From contig NZ_VFPN01000004.1 in the NCBI RefSeq assembly GCF_006716695.1, positions 124,001 through 188,000 on the forward strand: a stretch of DNA of 64,000 bases, read 5' to 3'. Origin of the DNA: Klugiella xanthotipulae (lineage in GTDB: Bacteria > Actinomycetota > Actinomycetes > Actinomycetales > Microbacteriaceae). Both the position numbers and the translations under genes were made by a program. The notes under the pieces are model-generated. The model had not been told where the DNA came from, ran no database searches, and was given only the letters and a program-made list of their open reading frames with translations. Shown one piece after another: positions 20,006 through 27,708 of the stretch. Within the stretch, counting starts at the first letter, position 1, and each line of letters begins with the position of its first letter.

Positions 20006-21001
20006 TTAGTCCCCGACCACCTCGTCGGCACCGTCCACAAACGTCTCGCTCAGGTCGAGGCCCTGCCGGGCGGCGGCTTTCGGGTTGACAACCAGTTGCA
20101 CCTCGTTCATGGTTTCGACGGGCAGATCGGCCGGCTTCGCGCCATCTTTCAGGATTTTGACCGCCATCTCGCCGGTCTGGTAGCCGAGCTTCTCGTAGTC
20201 AATGCCGTAGGTGGCGACCGCTCCGCGTTCAACGCTCGCCACATCCCCCGCAAATACCGGGATGCTATTGGTCTCGGCAAACTTAATCACGGCCTCAAAT
20301 CCCTCCACCACGCGATTGTCGGTGGGGATGTACAGGGCATCAACGTCTTTCAGAGTGGAAGCCGCGGTGCCCACCTCGCTGGAGTTTGTGATGGTTTTCT
20401 CCACGATGGTGAGGCCTAACTTATCCGCCGCCTTCTTCGCGAGGTCAACCTGGATCTGCGAGTTGACCTCACCCGAGCTGTAGATAACGCCCACCTTTTC
20501 GGCCTCGGGCATCGTGTCGGCGATCAACTGAATCTGGTCGGCGACCGGGTTGAGGTCACTTGTACCGGTGACATTGCCGCCCGGCTTATCGAGCGAGGTG
20601 ACGAGCCCAGCGACCACGGGGTCGGTCACGGCCGAGAACAGCACGGGTGTTTTGGTGATTTTCTGTGCCGCGGTCTGAGCGGTCTGGGTGGCAATGGCGA
20701 GCACCAGGTCGAGATCGTCGGTGGCAAACTTGCCCGCAATCGTGACGGCGTTGGCCTGCTCACCCTGGGCGTTCTTCTCGTCGTAGCTCACCTGCTCACC
20801 CTCCACATAGCCGTTATCGCTGAGGGCTGCCTTGAAGCCCTCACGCACGGCGTCGAGAGAGGGGTGCGTGGCCAATTGCGTGATGCCGATCTTCAGCATT
20901 CCGTCGTCGGTTGTATCGCCCGAGTCGGAGCAGCCGGAGAGGGCCAGGACGGACACCACGCCGAGGGCGGTGAGGGAGAGGAGGGATTTTTTCGTGAGCA
21001 C
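20006..21001 (-). CDS. ABC transporter substrate-binding lipoprotein (TrpX/DUF534 family)
   Basis: 331 residues. The signal peptide has lipobox VLALSGC (Cys about residue 24), anchoring the protein outside. The body shows the periplasmic-binding fold of the TrpX/DUF534 group: KIGITQLATHPSLDAVREGF, LDLVLAIATQTAQTAAQ, TPVLFSAVTDPVVAGLV, ALYIPTDNRVVEGFEAV, GAVATYGIDYEKLGYQTGEM. It is the natural partner of the permease and ATPase at 16.8-18.5 kb, from which it is separated by the uracil permease gene. The start codon is GTG behind GTAGGT. Confidence 0.9.
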   Translation of the reverse strand: MLTKKSLLSLTALGVVSVLALSGCSDSGDTTDDGMLKIGITQLATHPSLDAVREGFKAALSDNGYVEGEQVSYDEKNAQGEQANAVTIAGKFATDDLDLVLAIATQTAQTAAQKITKTPVLFSAVTDPVVAGLVTSLDKPGGNVTGTSDLNPVADQIQLIADTMPEAEKVGVIYSSGEVNSQIQVDLAKKAADKLGLTIVEKTITNSSEVGTAASTLKDVDALYIPTDNRVVEGFEAVIKFAETNSIPVFAGDVASVERGAVATYGIDYEKLGYQTGEMAVKILKDGAKPADLPVETMNEVQLVVNPKAAARQGLDLSETFVDGADEVVGD

Positions 21002-21120
21002 GGTGACCTACGCTTCGCTGATGGTAGTTGTGGTGCGAGTACCGTTGGTGGTACCCGGCCTCCAGGCTAGCCCACGCCCCCGACATTACCGGCGGGAACC
21101 GGGATGCCGTTACGGTGCTG

Positions 21121-21954
21121 TTATGCCCCGCCCGTGACGGCCCAGATCGCCACGGCGCTCGCGGCAGCGACGTTGAGCGAGTCGATGCCGTGCTTCATCG
21201 GAATCTGCACGACCGTATCCGCGGCGGCAATCGCCTCGGGGGTGAGTCCTGCGCCCTCGGTGCCGAGGACGAGCGCCACGCGGGGGTCCCGGCCCGCGGC
21301 CCGCGCATCGGCCTGGTCCGTCGCAAACTTGCGCAGGCTCACGGCCTCCGCGGTGAGGGCGAGCGCCGCGATGTGGAAGCCTCTCGCGTGCAGCAGGTCG
21401 CGGCTGGTGGCCCAGTCGGGCATTCGGGTCCACGGCACCTGCAACACGGTGCCCATGCTCACCCGGATGGCGCGCCGGTAGAACGGGTCGGAGCAGCGCT
21501 CGGTGACCAGCACGGCATCCGCCCCGATGGCACCCACCGCGCGGAAGATTGCGCCCACATTGGTGGGGTCAACCACGTTCTCGAGCACCACAACCGTGCG
21601 GCATCCGGCCAGCAACTCGGTGAGGTGCGGCAGGGCAGGGCGGTCGAGCGAGGCGATCAGCCCGCGGTGCAGTTCGTAGCCGGTCAGCTCGGCGAGTAGT
21701 TCCCCGGGGCCGGTAAAAATGGGGGTGTCGGGATGCGCGGCCAGCAGCCGCTCGGCCTCCGCCGTTGTGCCACCCAGCGAGAGCACACCGCGCGGTCGAT
21801 GTCCTGCTCGTAGCGCCCGCTCCAACACGAGCGCCGACTCGGCGATGTAGATGCCGTGCTCGGTTTTCTGGTCGTGCTTGAGCGCCACATCTGTGCGGTG
21901 CGCAAAATCGGCGAGCCGGGCATCCGAGAGCTCGGTAATTGGAATCAGTGGCAC
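21121..21954 (-). CDS. TrmH/SpoU-family RNA 2'-O-methyltransferase
   Basis: 277 residues from GTG 21954. The N-terminal substrate-binding domain (about 1-100) is followed by a SPOUT knot domain with the three SpoU motifs: VVLENVVDPTNVGAIFRAVG, VALVLGTEGAGLTPEAI, and VQIPMKHGIDSLNVAAASAV. These bind SAM and dimerise the enzyme. The target (tRNA or rRNA) is not readable. It follows purQ by 31 bases on the same strand and may be co-transcribed with purSQ. Confidence 0.88.
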   Translation of the reverse strand: MPLIPITELSDARLADFAHRTDVALKHDQKTEHGIYIAESALVLERALRAGHRPRGVLSLGGTTAEAERLLAAHPDTPIFTGPGELLAELTGYELHRGLIASLDRPALPHLTELLAGCRTVVVLENVVDPTNVGAIFRAVGAIGADAVLVTERCSDPFYRRAIRVSMGTVLQVPWTRMPDWATSRDLLHARGFHIAALALTAEAVSLRKFATDQADARAAGRDPRVALVLGTEGAGLTPEAIAAADTVVQIPMKHGIDSLNVAAASAVAIWAVTGGA

Positions 21955-21985
21955 GGTGGAGCCTCGCGCGGCGGTGACCGGGTGG

Positions 21986-22687
21986 TTAGACGGCGGCCAG
22001 GGCGCGCAGGGCGCTCGTAAAGAAGCGCAGCCCGTCCACGCCGGAGCGCATGGCCACCTCGGTGTCGGGACCAAAACCGGCCTCGACGGCGTGCTCGGGG
22101 TGCGGCATGAGGCCGACCACGTTGCCGCGCTCGTTGGTGAGTCCCGCGATGTCGTTGAGTGAGCCGTTGGGGTTGAGGCCGGTGTAGCGGAACGCCACCC
22201 GACCCTCGCCCTCCACGCGTTTGAGGGTCTCGGCATCCGCGATGTAGCCGCCATCGCCGTTCTTGAGCGGGATGATGATCTCGTCGCCCGTCGCAAATTC
22301 GTTGGTCCAGGCGGTGTCGGCGTTCTCGACGCGGAGCCCCTGGTCGCGGCGGATGAACTGCTGGTGCGCGTTGCGGATCAGCCCGCCGGGGAGCAGGTGA
22401 GCCTCGACGAGCATCTGGAAGCCGTTGCAGATGCCGAGCACGGGCATGCCCGTGCCCGCAGCGTCAATCACCTCGCTCATAATCGGCGAGACGGCCGCGA
22501 TGGCCCCGGCGCGCAGGTAGTCGCCGTAGCTGAAACCGCCGGGCAGGACAATCGCGTCAACGCCCTTGAGGTCGTGCTCGCCGTGCCACAGTTCAACGGC
22601 CTCGGCACCGGCCAGGCGGATGGCTCGTTGGGCATCACGCTCGTCGAGCGAGCCGGGGAAGGTGACAACGCCGATTCGGAAGGTCAT
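21986..22687 (-). CDS. purQ: Phosphoribosylformylglycinamidine synthase subunit PurQ
   Basis: 233 residues, a class I glutamine amidotransferase. It contains [19 protein letters not shown], the nucleophile Cys in [11 protein letters not shown] (about residue 87) and the catalytic His/Glu in MPHPEHAVE (about 205). It hydrolyses glutamine and passes ammonia to PurL. Its ATG overlaps the purS stop (ATGA), so the two subunits are translationally coupled. Confidence 0.96.
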   Translation of the reverse strand: MTFRIGVVTFPGSLDERDAQRAIRLAGAEAVELWHGEHDLKGVDAIVLPGGFSYGDYLRAGAIAAVSPIMSEVIDAAGTGMPVLGICNGFQMLVEAHLLPGGLIRNAHQQFIRRDQGLRVENADTAWTNEFATGDEIIIPLKNGDGGYIADAETLKRVEGEGRVAFRYTGLNPNGSLNDIAGLTNERGNVVGLMPHPEHAVEAGFGPDTEVAMRSGVDGLRFFTSALRALAAV

Positions 22688-22956
22688 GATGCGTCGTCCC
22701 CAAAGTCGATGTTCACCACGTCTTCGATCACGGAGTTGGAGAGGATATCGGCCGCAATCTCGCGGACCCGCTCGCGCAGTTCCTCGGTGACTGGTCCCTC
22801 GACCGTTAGCTCAAAGCGCTTGCCGATGCGAACCTCGCTGATGCCGCTCCCGCTCTCGCGCGATGAGCTCAGACGGTTGAGGGCTCCGGTTACGGCCTTC
22901 CCCTGGGGATCCAACAGCTCAGCCTTGGGCATAACGTCTACAACAATCGTGGGCAT
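22684..22956 (-). CDS. purS: Phosphoribosylformylglycinamidine synthase subunit PurS
   Basis: 90 residues. It has the conserved N-terminus ([20 protein letters not shown]) and [12 protein letters not shown] typical of PurS, the small bridging subunit between PurL and PurQ. The ATG at 22956 has AGGA eight bases upstream; an ATG three codons earlier overlaps that site and is less likely. Confidence 0.93.
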   Translation of the reverse strand: MPTIVVDVMPKAELLDPQGKAVTGALNRLSSSRESGSGISEVRIGKRFELTVEGPVTEELRERVREIAADILSNSVIEDVVNIDFGDDAS

Positions 22957-22991
22957 GGTGTCCATCCTATAGATGTTCCGCCGGAGTATCC

Positions 22992-23023
22992 TCACCCGCG
23001 CACCCCCACTCCCCCGCGGGTGA
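22992..23023. promoter_or_regulatory. Hairpin in the leader region of purS
   Basis: TCACCCGCG (22992-23000) pairs with CGCGGGTGA (23015-23023) around a C-rich 14-base loop. It lies about 40 bases upstream of purS and downstream of the convergence-free ATPase gene end (23150), so it may be the terminator of the iron ABC operon or part of the purS leader. No U-tract follows in the leftward direction. Confidence 0.4.
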
Positions 23024-23149
23024 CTTTTCCTCACAGATCGACGTTTATTTCCTCGTTTTTTGAGAAAAACTCCCCCGGGGTGCCACCACCGGTGGGCATC
23101 TCGCGGATCAGGCATCGGTGACCCCAGCGAGGCACACGGGCAGTTCCCC

Positions 23150-23971
23150 TTACCGGCGCACCGGCTGCACGATCAGCGCCCCCGTCACCGGGTGGGGAAA
23201 CACCTCCACCGGATGCTCATACACCGCCGTGATCCGCTCGGACGTCAGCACCTCCGCAGGCGTCCCCGCCGCCGCCACCCGACCGCGCTGCAACAGCGTG
23301 ATCGAGTCCGCGTAGGCGGCGGCCAGGCCGAGGTCGTGCAGGACCACCACCACAGCATCCCCGTTGGCGGCGCGCTGGCGGGCCAGCTGGAGGACATCCT
23401 CCTGGTGTTTCAGGTCCAGGGCGGCGGTCGGCTCGTCCAGCAGCAGGATGCCTGTGCGGCTCGCGATCACGCGCGCAAACGCCGTGCGAGCCCGTTCGCC
23501 GCCCGAGAGCGAAGGCACCTGGCGTTGGCGGAGGTGATGGATGTCGGTGCTCTCAATCGCCTCCCTCACCGCCACCTCATCCTCGTTATCGCGCGCCGTA
23601 CCGAGCCACGGTGCCCGCCCCATCTCGACGACCTGCTCAACCGTAAAGGGGAAGAAAACGCCGTTATCCTGTAACAGCACGCCGCGCCGCCGCGCCAACT
23701 GTTTCAGCGTCCACTCGTGCAGCGGGGTGCCCGCGAGGGTGACGCTGCCCGAGGTGAGGTGGTTGTCGCCCGTGAGCGCGCCCAGCAGGGTCGATTTTCC
23801 GGCACCGTTGGGTCCAATCAAGGCGAGCATCTCTCCGGCGTGCACGGTGAGGTCCACGCCACTCAGCAACTCGCGCTGGCCCACTGTAAACGTGATACCG
23901 CGGGCCTCGATGGCCACCTCCCCGGGGGTGAGCGGGTCCGGGATGACCAGGTGCGTGCTGCGTGACCTCAT
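23150..23971 (-). CDS. Iron/heme-type ABC transporter ATP-binding protein (HmuV/FecE-like)
   Basis: 273 residues: Walker A GPNGAGKST, Q-loop LLQDNGVFFPFTVEQVV, signature LSGGERARTAFARV, Walker B ILLLDEPTAALD, H-loop VVLHDLGLAAAYAD. The sequence ADSITLLQRGRVAAAGTPAE and the short length are those of HmuV-type ATPases. Its ATG overlaps the permease stop (ATGA). No substrate-binding gene is adjacent, so the receptor must be elsewhere. Confidence 0.87.
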   Translation of the reverse strand: MRSRSTHLVIPDPLTPGEVAIEARGITFTVGQRELLSGVDLTVHAGEMLALIGPNGAGKSTLLGALTGDNHLTSGSVTLAGTPLHEWTLKQLARRRGVLLQDNGVFFPFTVEQVVEMGRAPWLGTARDNEDEVAVREAIESTDIHHLRQRQVPSLSGGERARTAFARVIASRTGILLLDEPTAALDLKHQEDVLQLARQRAANGDAVVVVLHDLGLAAAYADSITLLQRGRVAAAGTPAEVLTSERITAVYEHPVEVFPHPVTGALIVQPVRR

Positions 23972-24996
23972 GCCCAGCCTCCCGAGCGTTTGCGGGTGCG
24001 CCGCAGCATCCAGAAGAAGAAGGGGCCGCCCACGAGTGAGGTGAGCATCCCAATGGGCAGGTCGGCGTTGGGCACGGCCGTGCGGGCCACGAGGTCGGCG
24101 GTGAGCAACAGTACGGCACCGCCCATCAGGCTCGCGAACAGGAGGGGACCGTGTGCCGGACCCAGAATCATCCGCATCAGGTGGGGGATGACGAGACCCA
24201 CAAACGCAATCACCCCGGCAAACGCCACCGAGGCTCCCACGAGCAGGGCGACGACGACGATCACGAACACCCGCAGCACCTCCACATTTACGCCGAGGTG
24301 CCGGGCGCTGCGCTCGCCGAGTGAGAGCAGGTCGAGCCGACGTGACACGATCACGGCCGCGATGATCCCCGCAACCACGAGGGGGAGGATGATGAGCACC
24401 TGGTCCCAGCGCGATCCGTTGAGGCTGCCGAGTTGCCAGAACACGATCTGTTCGCGGGATGCTGCGGTGCCCAGGAAGGTCAGGAATGCGAGCCCCGCCC
24501 CGGCAAACGCGTTGACCGCGATACCGGTGAGCACGAGGGTGACCACTTCGGTTTTGCCGTTGGCCCTGCTCATCACGTAGACGAGCAGGGTGGCGATCAG
24601 ACCCGCGATGAATGCGGTGACCGCGATGGTCCAACCACCGAGGAAGGTCCAGCCAAAAACGATTGTGGCGGAGGCTCCGAGCGCGGCCCCGGAGGACACC
24701 CCCACCACGCCGGGTTCGGCGAGCGGGTTGCCAAAGATGGCCTGCATGAGCAGACCGGCAGCGGAGAGGGCGGCGCCGATCAGTGCCGCCATCACGATGC
24801 GTGGAAAGCGCACCGTCCACAGCGCGGTTTCGGCCGTGGCGCTTGCGGGCACGGGCCCGAGATCGAGGCCGATGCGGTGCATGATCGCGCCAAACACCTC
24901 AAGCGGGCTGATGCTGAGCTGCCCGGCGCCCGCCGACACCAGAACTATCAGGACAAACGCGACGGTTAGCCCGGAGTAGAGGAGGGTACGACGCAC
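23968..24996 (-). CDS. FecCD/HmuU-type iron or heme ABC permease
   Basis: About 342 residues from GTG 24996. FecCD hallmarks: RFPRIVMAALIGAALSAAGL, LAEPGVVGVSSGAALGAS, SLGERSARHLGVNV, and FVGLVIPHLMRMILGP. Nine to ten hydrophobic helices are visible. The start is uncertain: a longer in-frame reading would run through the iron box at 25022-25037, so translation probably begins at 24996 or just after it. It is coupled to the HmuV-like ATPase and likely repressed by iron via DtxR/IdeR. Confidence 0.85.
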   Translation of the reverse strand: MRRTLLYSGLTVAFVLIVLVSAGAGQLSISPLEVFGAIMHRIGLDLGPVPASATAETALWTVRFPRIVMAALIGAALSAAGLLMQAIFGNPLAEPGVVGVSSGAALGASATIVFGWTFLGGWTIAVTAFIAGLIATLLVYVMSRANGKTEVVTLVLTGIAVNAFAGAGLAFLTFLGTAASREQIVFWQLGSLNGSRWDQVLIILPLVVAGIIAAVIVSRRLDLLSLGERSARHLGVNVEVLRVFVIVVVALLVGASVAFAGVIAFVGLVIPHLMRMILGPAHGPLLFASLMGGAVLLLTADLVARTAVPNADLPIGMLTSLVGGPFFFWMLRRTRKRSGGWA

Positions 24997-25021
24997 CCCA
25001 TCAGTGTATCCGACACTGTGG

Positions 25022-25040
25022 TTAGGTAAGCCTATCTCCG
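25022..25040. promoter_or_regulatory. DtxR/IdeR-like iron box
   Basis: TTAGGTAAGCCTATC matches most positions of the actinobacterial iron-box consensus (TTAGGTWAGSCTAACCTAA) in its left and central part; the right end is weaker. It lies about 25 bases before the start of the iron/heme permease gene, where a repressor would block transcription. Confidence 0.6.
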
Positions 25041-25091
25041 TTGCGAGTGAGTTGCGGATGTTCCGAGGCCTTCGGCGGTCTGATCTGCGGT

Positions 25092-26042
25092 TTACTCTCC
25101 TGGGCGTGAACCGCTCAGGCGCACTCGCACGGTGTTCTGCCACGGGTCGTTGAAGAGCAGCTCGGCTCCGTCGTCGCGGGTGGTGACCCCGCGGCTCGTG
25201 AGTCGTTCCCGGAGCGCGCCCACCTCATCCGCGGAGCCGAGCCGGACGGAGACCTCGCCGAGTCCGAGCGCGGGGGTGCGATCGCCCGCGCCCCGGCTCT
25301 GCCAGGTATTCATCCCCAAGTGGTGGTGGTACCCACCGGCCGCCACGAAAAGTGCCTGGCTGCCGTAGCGGGTGGTGACCTCGAAGCCGACCGTGTTCAC
25401 GTAGAAAGCCTCGGCGGTGGGGATATCGCCCACTTTGAGGTGCACGTGACCCACGCCGGCCGCGGTGTCGGCCACGGTTTCGGAGCCCGCGGCGGTGAGG
25501 TTCTCGCTGAGGAACGCGGTGGGGTCGAGGAACTCGGTCGCCATCGCGACCGTGCCATTGTGCCACTGCCACTCGTCGCGCGGGCGGTCCCAGTAGAGCT
25601 CAACCCCGTTGCCCTCTGGGTCATCGAAGTAGAGGGCTTTGCTCACGAGGTGATCGCTGCTGCCCGTGAACGACGTGCCAAAGTTGCGGGCTACAGAGTA
25701 TACGGAGGAGGCCAGCTCGGATTGCTCGGGGAAGAGGAACGCCGTATGGTACAGCCCGGCGGCGTGTGCGGGGGCGTGCTTCAGACTGGGTGTGTAGTTG
25801 AGCGTGAGGGCGGGCACTCCCCGGCGACCGAGCGTGGCGCGTGAGGCGTCGTGGCTGAGCACCTGGAGGCCGACGCCGCGGTGGTAGTAGTCGATCATCC
25901 GGTCGAGGTCGCCCACGGCGAGGGTGACGGCACCCATCGCGGTGTCGGCGGCGAGGATATCGGTGGTGCCCGCACCGGATGCGGGGCGGTCGTCGGTGGC
26001 ATTGTTCGCGTCGCGTGTGCGGGATTGTGCGTTCTGAGACAC
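25092..26042 (-). CDS. Two-domain VOC protein, catechol 2,3-dioxygenase-like (CatE type)
   Basis: 316 residues with two vicinal-oxygen-chelate modules (about 35-160 and 195-310). Candidate metal ligands are His in GLYHTAFLF, Glu in PEGNGVELYWDRP, and His in GVGHVHLKVGD, with YHHHLGMNTW nearby. Layout and motifs resemble the Bacillus CatE/YfiE type ring-cleavage enzymes rather than glyoxalase I. The N-terminal 30 residues are a low-complexity extension. The start is GTG 26042 with GGAAGG upstream. The true substrate is not established. Confidence 0.75.
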   Translation of the reverse strand: MSQNAQSRTRDANNATDDRPASGAGTTDILAADTAMGAVTLAVGDLDRMIDYYHRGVGLQVLSHDASRATLGRRGVPALTLNYTPSLKHAPAHAAGLYHTAFLFPEQSELASSVYSVARNFGTSFTGSSDHLVSKALYFDDPEGNGVELYWDRPRDEWQWHNGTVAMATEFLDPTAFLSENLTAAGSETVADTAAGVGHVHLKVGDIPTAEAFYVNTVGFEVTTRYGSQALFVAAGGYHHHLGMNTWQSRGAGDRTPALGLGEVSVRLGSADEVGALRERLTSRGVTTRDDGAELLFNDPWQNTVRVRLSGSRPGE

Positions 26043-26084
26043 GGGAGAACCTTCCGTTGAGGTGTCTCCTCAGCGTAACTTAAC

Positions 26085-26096
26085 TTGAATCTTCAA
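26085..26096. promoter_or_regulatory. Palindrome TTGAATCTTCAA upstream of the VOC gene
   Basis: A 12-bp palindrome (TTGAA-nn-TTCAA) 43 bases before the VOC start, in an AT-rich patch. The form is typical of MarR-family operators, and MarR proteins often control quinone- or catechol-responsive VOC genes. No marR gene lies in the window near it. Confidence 0.4.
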
Positions 26097-26125
26097 TCAA
26101 TCCCCTGGGTCGCTCGCCGACGGCC

Positions 26126-27010
26126 CTACCGCACCAGGCGCGCGAGGAGCTCCCGATACCGCGCCGCCGTGCGCTCCACGATCTCGACGGGCAACTCGGG
26201 TGGAATGCCCTGCCCATCCCAGTTGGCTGCGAGCCAGTCGCGCACGATTTGCTTGTCGAAGCTGGCCATCCGTTCGCGGGGAATGATGGCGGTGTGGTAG
26301 GCCTCAGCATCCCAGTAGCGGCTGGAATCGCTCGTGAGTACCTCGTCGCCGAGGGTCAGCTCGCCTGTGGCCGGGTGGGCTCCAAACTCAAACTTGGTAT
26401 CCGCGAGAATGACGCCCCGTTCCTCCGCGATCGCGGATGCCGCGGTAAAAATCGCGAGCGACGCATCGCGCAGGGCCGCCGCAACATCTGCCCCCACCAA
26501 CTCAACGCTTCGCTCGAAGCTGATGTTCTCGTCGTGGGCACCGAGCGGGGCCTTGTACGCGGGGGTGTAGATGGGCTCGGGCAGGCGGTCGCCGTCAACG
26601 AGCCCTGCGGGCAGCGCCACGCCGCACACGCTCTGTGACTGTCGATACTCTGCCCAGCCGCTCCCGGTGAGGTAGCCGCGCACCACGCACTCGATCGGAT
26701 ACATATCCAGCTTGGTCGTGAGCATTGCGCGACCCGCCACCTCGGCGGGAATATCCCCCACGATCAGGTGATGGGGGATCATGGTGAGTCGGTTGAACCA
26801 CCAGATCGAGAGCTGAGTGAGCAACTCGCCCTTGCCCGGGATACCCGGTTCAAGCTCTCGGTCGAAAGCGCTCACGCGATCACTGGCCACGACCAGAAGC
26901 CGGTCGTCCGGGCCGTCGGCGGGCTCGAAAAGGTCGCGGACTTTGCCGGAGTAGACGTGCCGCCAGCCGGGCAGCTCGGTGGGGATATTTGCGCTAGTCA
27001 CGGTACCCAT
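26126..27010 (-). CDS. purC: Phosphoribosylaminoimidazole-succinocarboxamide synthase PurC
   Basis: 294 residues. SAICAR synthase motifs: HVYSGKVRDLFE at the N-terminus, SDRVSAFD, IECVVRGYLTGSGWAEY, LADTKFEFG and DEVLTSDSSRYWDA. It joins CAIR and aspartate using ATP. The ATG at 27010 has GGGA seven bases upstream and fits the family N-terminus better than the ATG seven codons earlier. It is transcribed divergently from an SRPBCC gene. Confidence 0.95.
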   Translation of the reverse strand: MGTVTSANIPTELPGWRHVYSGKVRDLFEPADGPDDRLLVVASDRVSAFDRELEPGIPGKGELLTQLSIWWFNRLTMIPHHLIVGDIPAEVAGRAMLTTKLDMYPIECVVRGYLTGSGWAEYRQSQSVCGVALPAGLVDGDRLPEPIYTPAYKAPLGAHDENISFERSVELVGADVAAALRDASLAIFTAASAIAEERGVILADTKFEFGAHPATGELTLGDEVLTSDSSRYWDAEAYHTAIIPRERMASFDKQIVRDWLAANWDGQGIPPELPVEIVERTAARYRELLARLVR

Positions 27011-27150
27011 TCTTACATCCCGGACCGACACGACCGGGGCGACGCGGTGCAGACAAACCGGGCCAGGTCAATGTTTGGCAAACGCGCAGCGATGGGATGC
27101 GCGAGTGTCAGCGGCGACCGGTACTCTCATACGAAGGAGGTCGCATAAGA

Positions 27151-27576
27151 ATGCCTGTCGGTCCGGTGATTGTTCGGATGGTGCTGCCCGCAGCGCGACA
27201 AGACGTGTGGGACGCCATCACCGATGCAGAAAAAGCCGCGGTGTGGTGGCCCGATCTCTCCCTGGTAGCCGAGGTTGGTGGCGGCATCAGCGAGATCTGG
27301 TCTGAGGAAGATTCAGAGCGCCATGCCACGGGTGTGGTGGACATTGTGATTCCCGGTCACTCGCTGGGGTTTGCCTGGCGCGAACGTGGCGATGACTACG
27401 CCACCTCCGTGCTCATCGTGCTGCAATCAGATGGTGACCACTCGCGGATTACCGTCACCGAGACCGGTCTGGATAATCTCGAACAGGCTAATCGCCGCGC
27501 CATTGACTATCAGCAGGGTTGGGAATTTCACCTGGAAGATCTGCGCGCGTACCTTGCAGGCGAACTCGTCGAGTAG
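27151..27576 (+). CDS. SRPBCC (AHSA1-like) domain protein
   Basis: 141 residues from ATG 27151, with an excellent SD (AGGAGG at 27135-27140). The START/Bet v 1-like helix-grip fold is suggested by ARQDVWDAITDAEKAAVWWP, GHSLGFAWRE, SRITVTETGL and the C-terminal helix WEFHLEDLRAYLAG. Such proteins bind hydrophobic ligands; the ligand is unknown. It is divergent from purC. Confidence 0.75.
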   Translation: MPVGPVIVRMVLPAARQDVWDAITDAEKAAVWWPDLSLVAEVGGGISEIWSEEDSERHATGVVDIVIPGHSLGFAWRERGDDYATSVLIVLQSDGDHSRITVTETGLDNLEQANRRAIDYQQGWEFHLEDLRAYLAGELVE

Positions 27577-27708
27577 CCCCGTTCTGTTGTGCCGCGGCCG
27601 TGTTGTCCGCACCCGCTGGTGTACCGTGTGCTGTCGATGTCAGATGCTCGGGTTAGGCTTATTCCCGCCTGATACTTGTTACCGTACCCACTGTGAGGAA
27701 TCTGCCCC

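Noticed and set aside
27650-27668. Possible iron box (TTAGGCTTATTCC) before the LRV-domain gene
   Set aside because: Only half of the consensus is present and the symmetry is lost.
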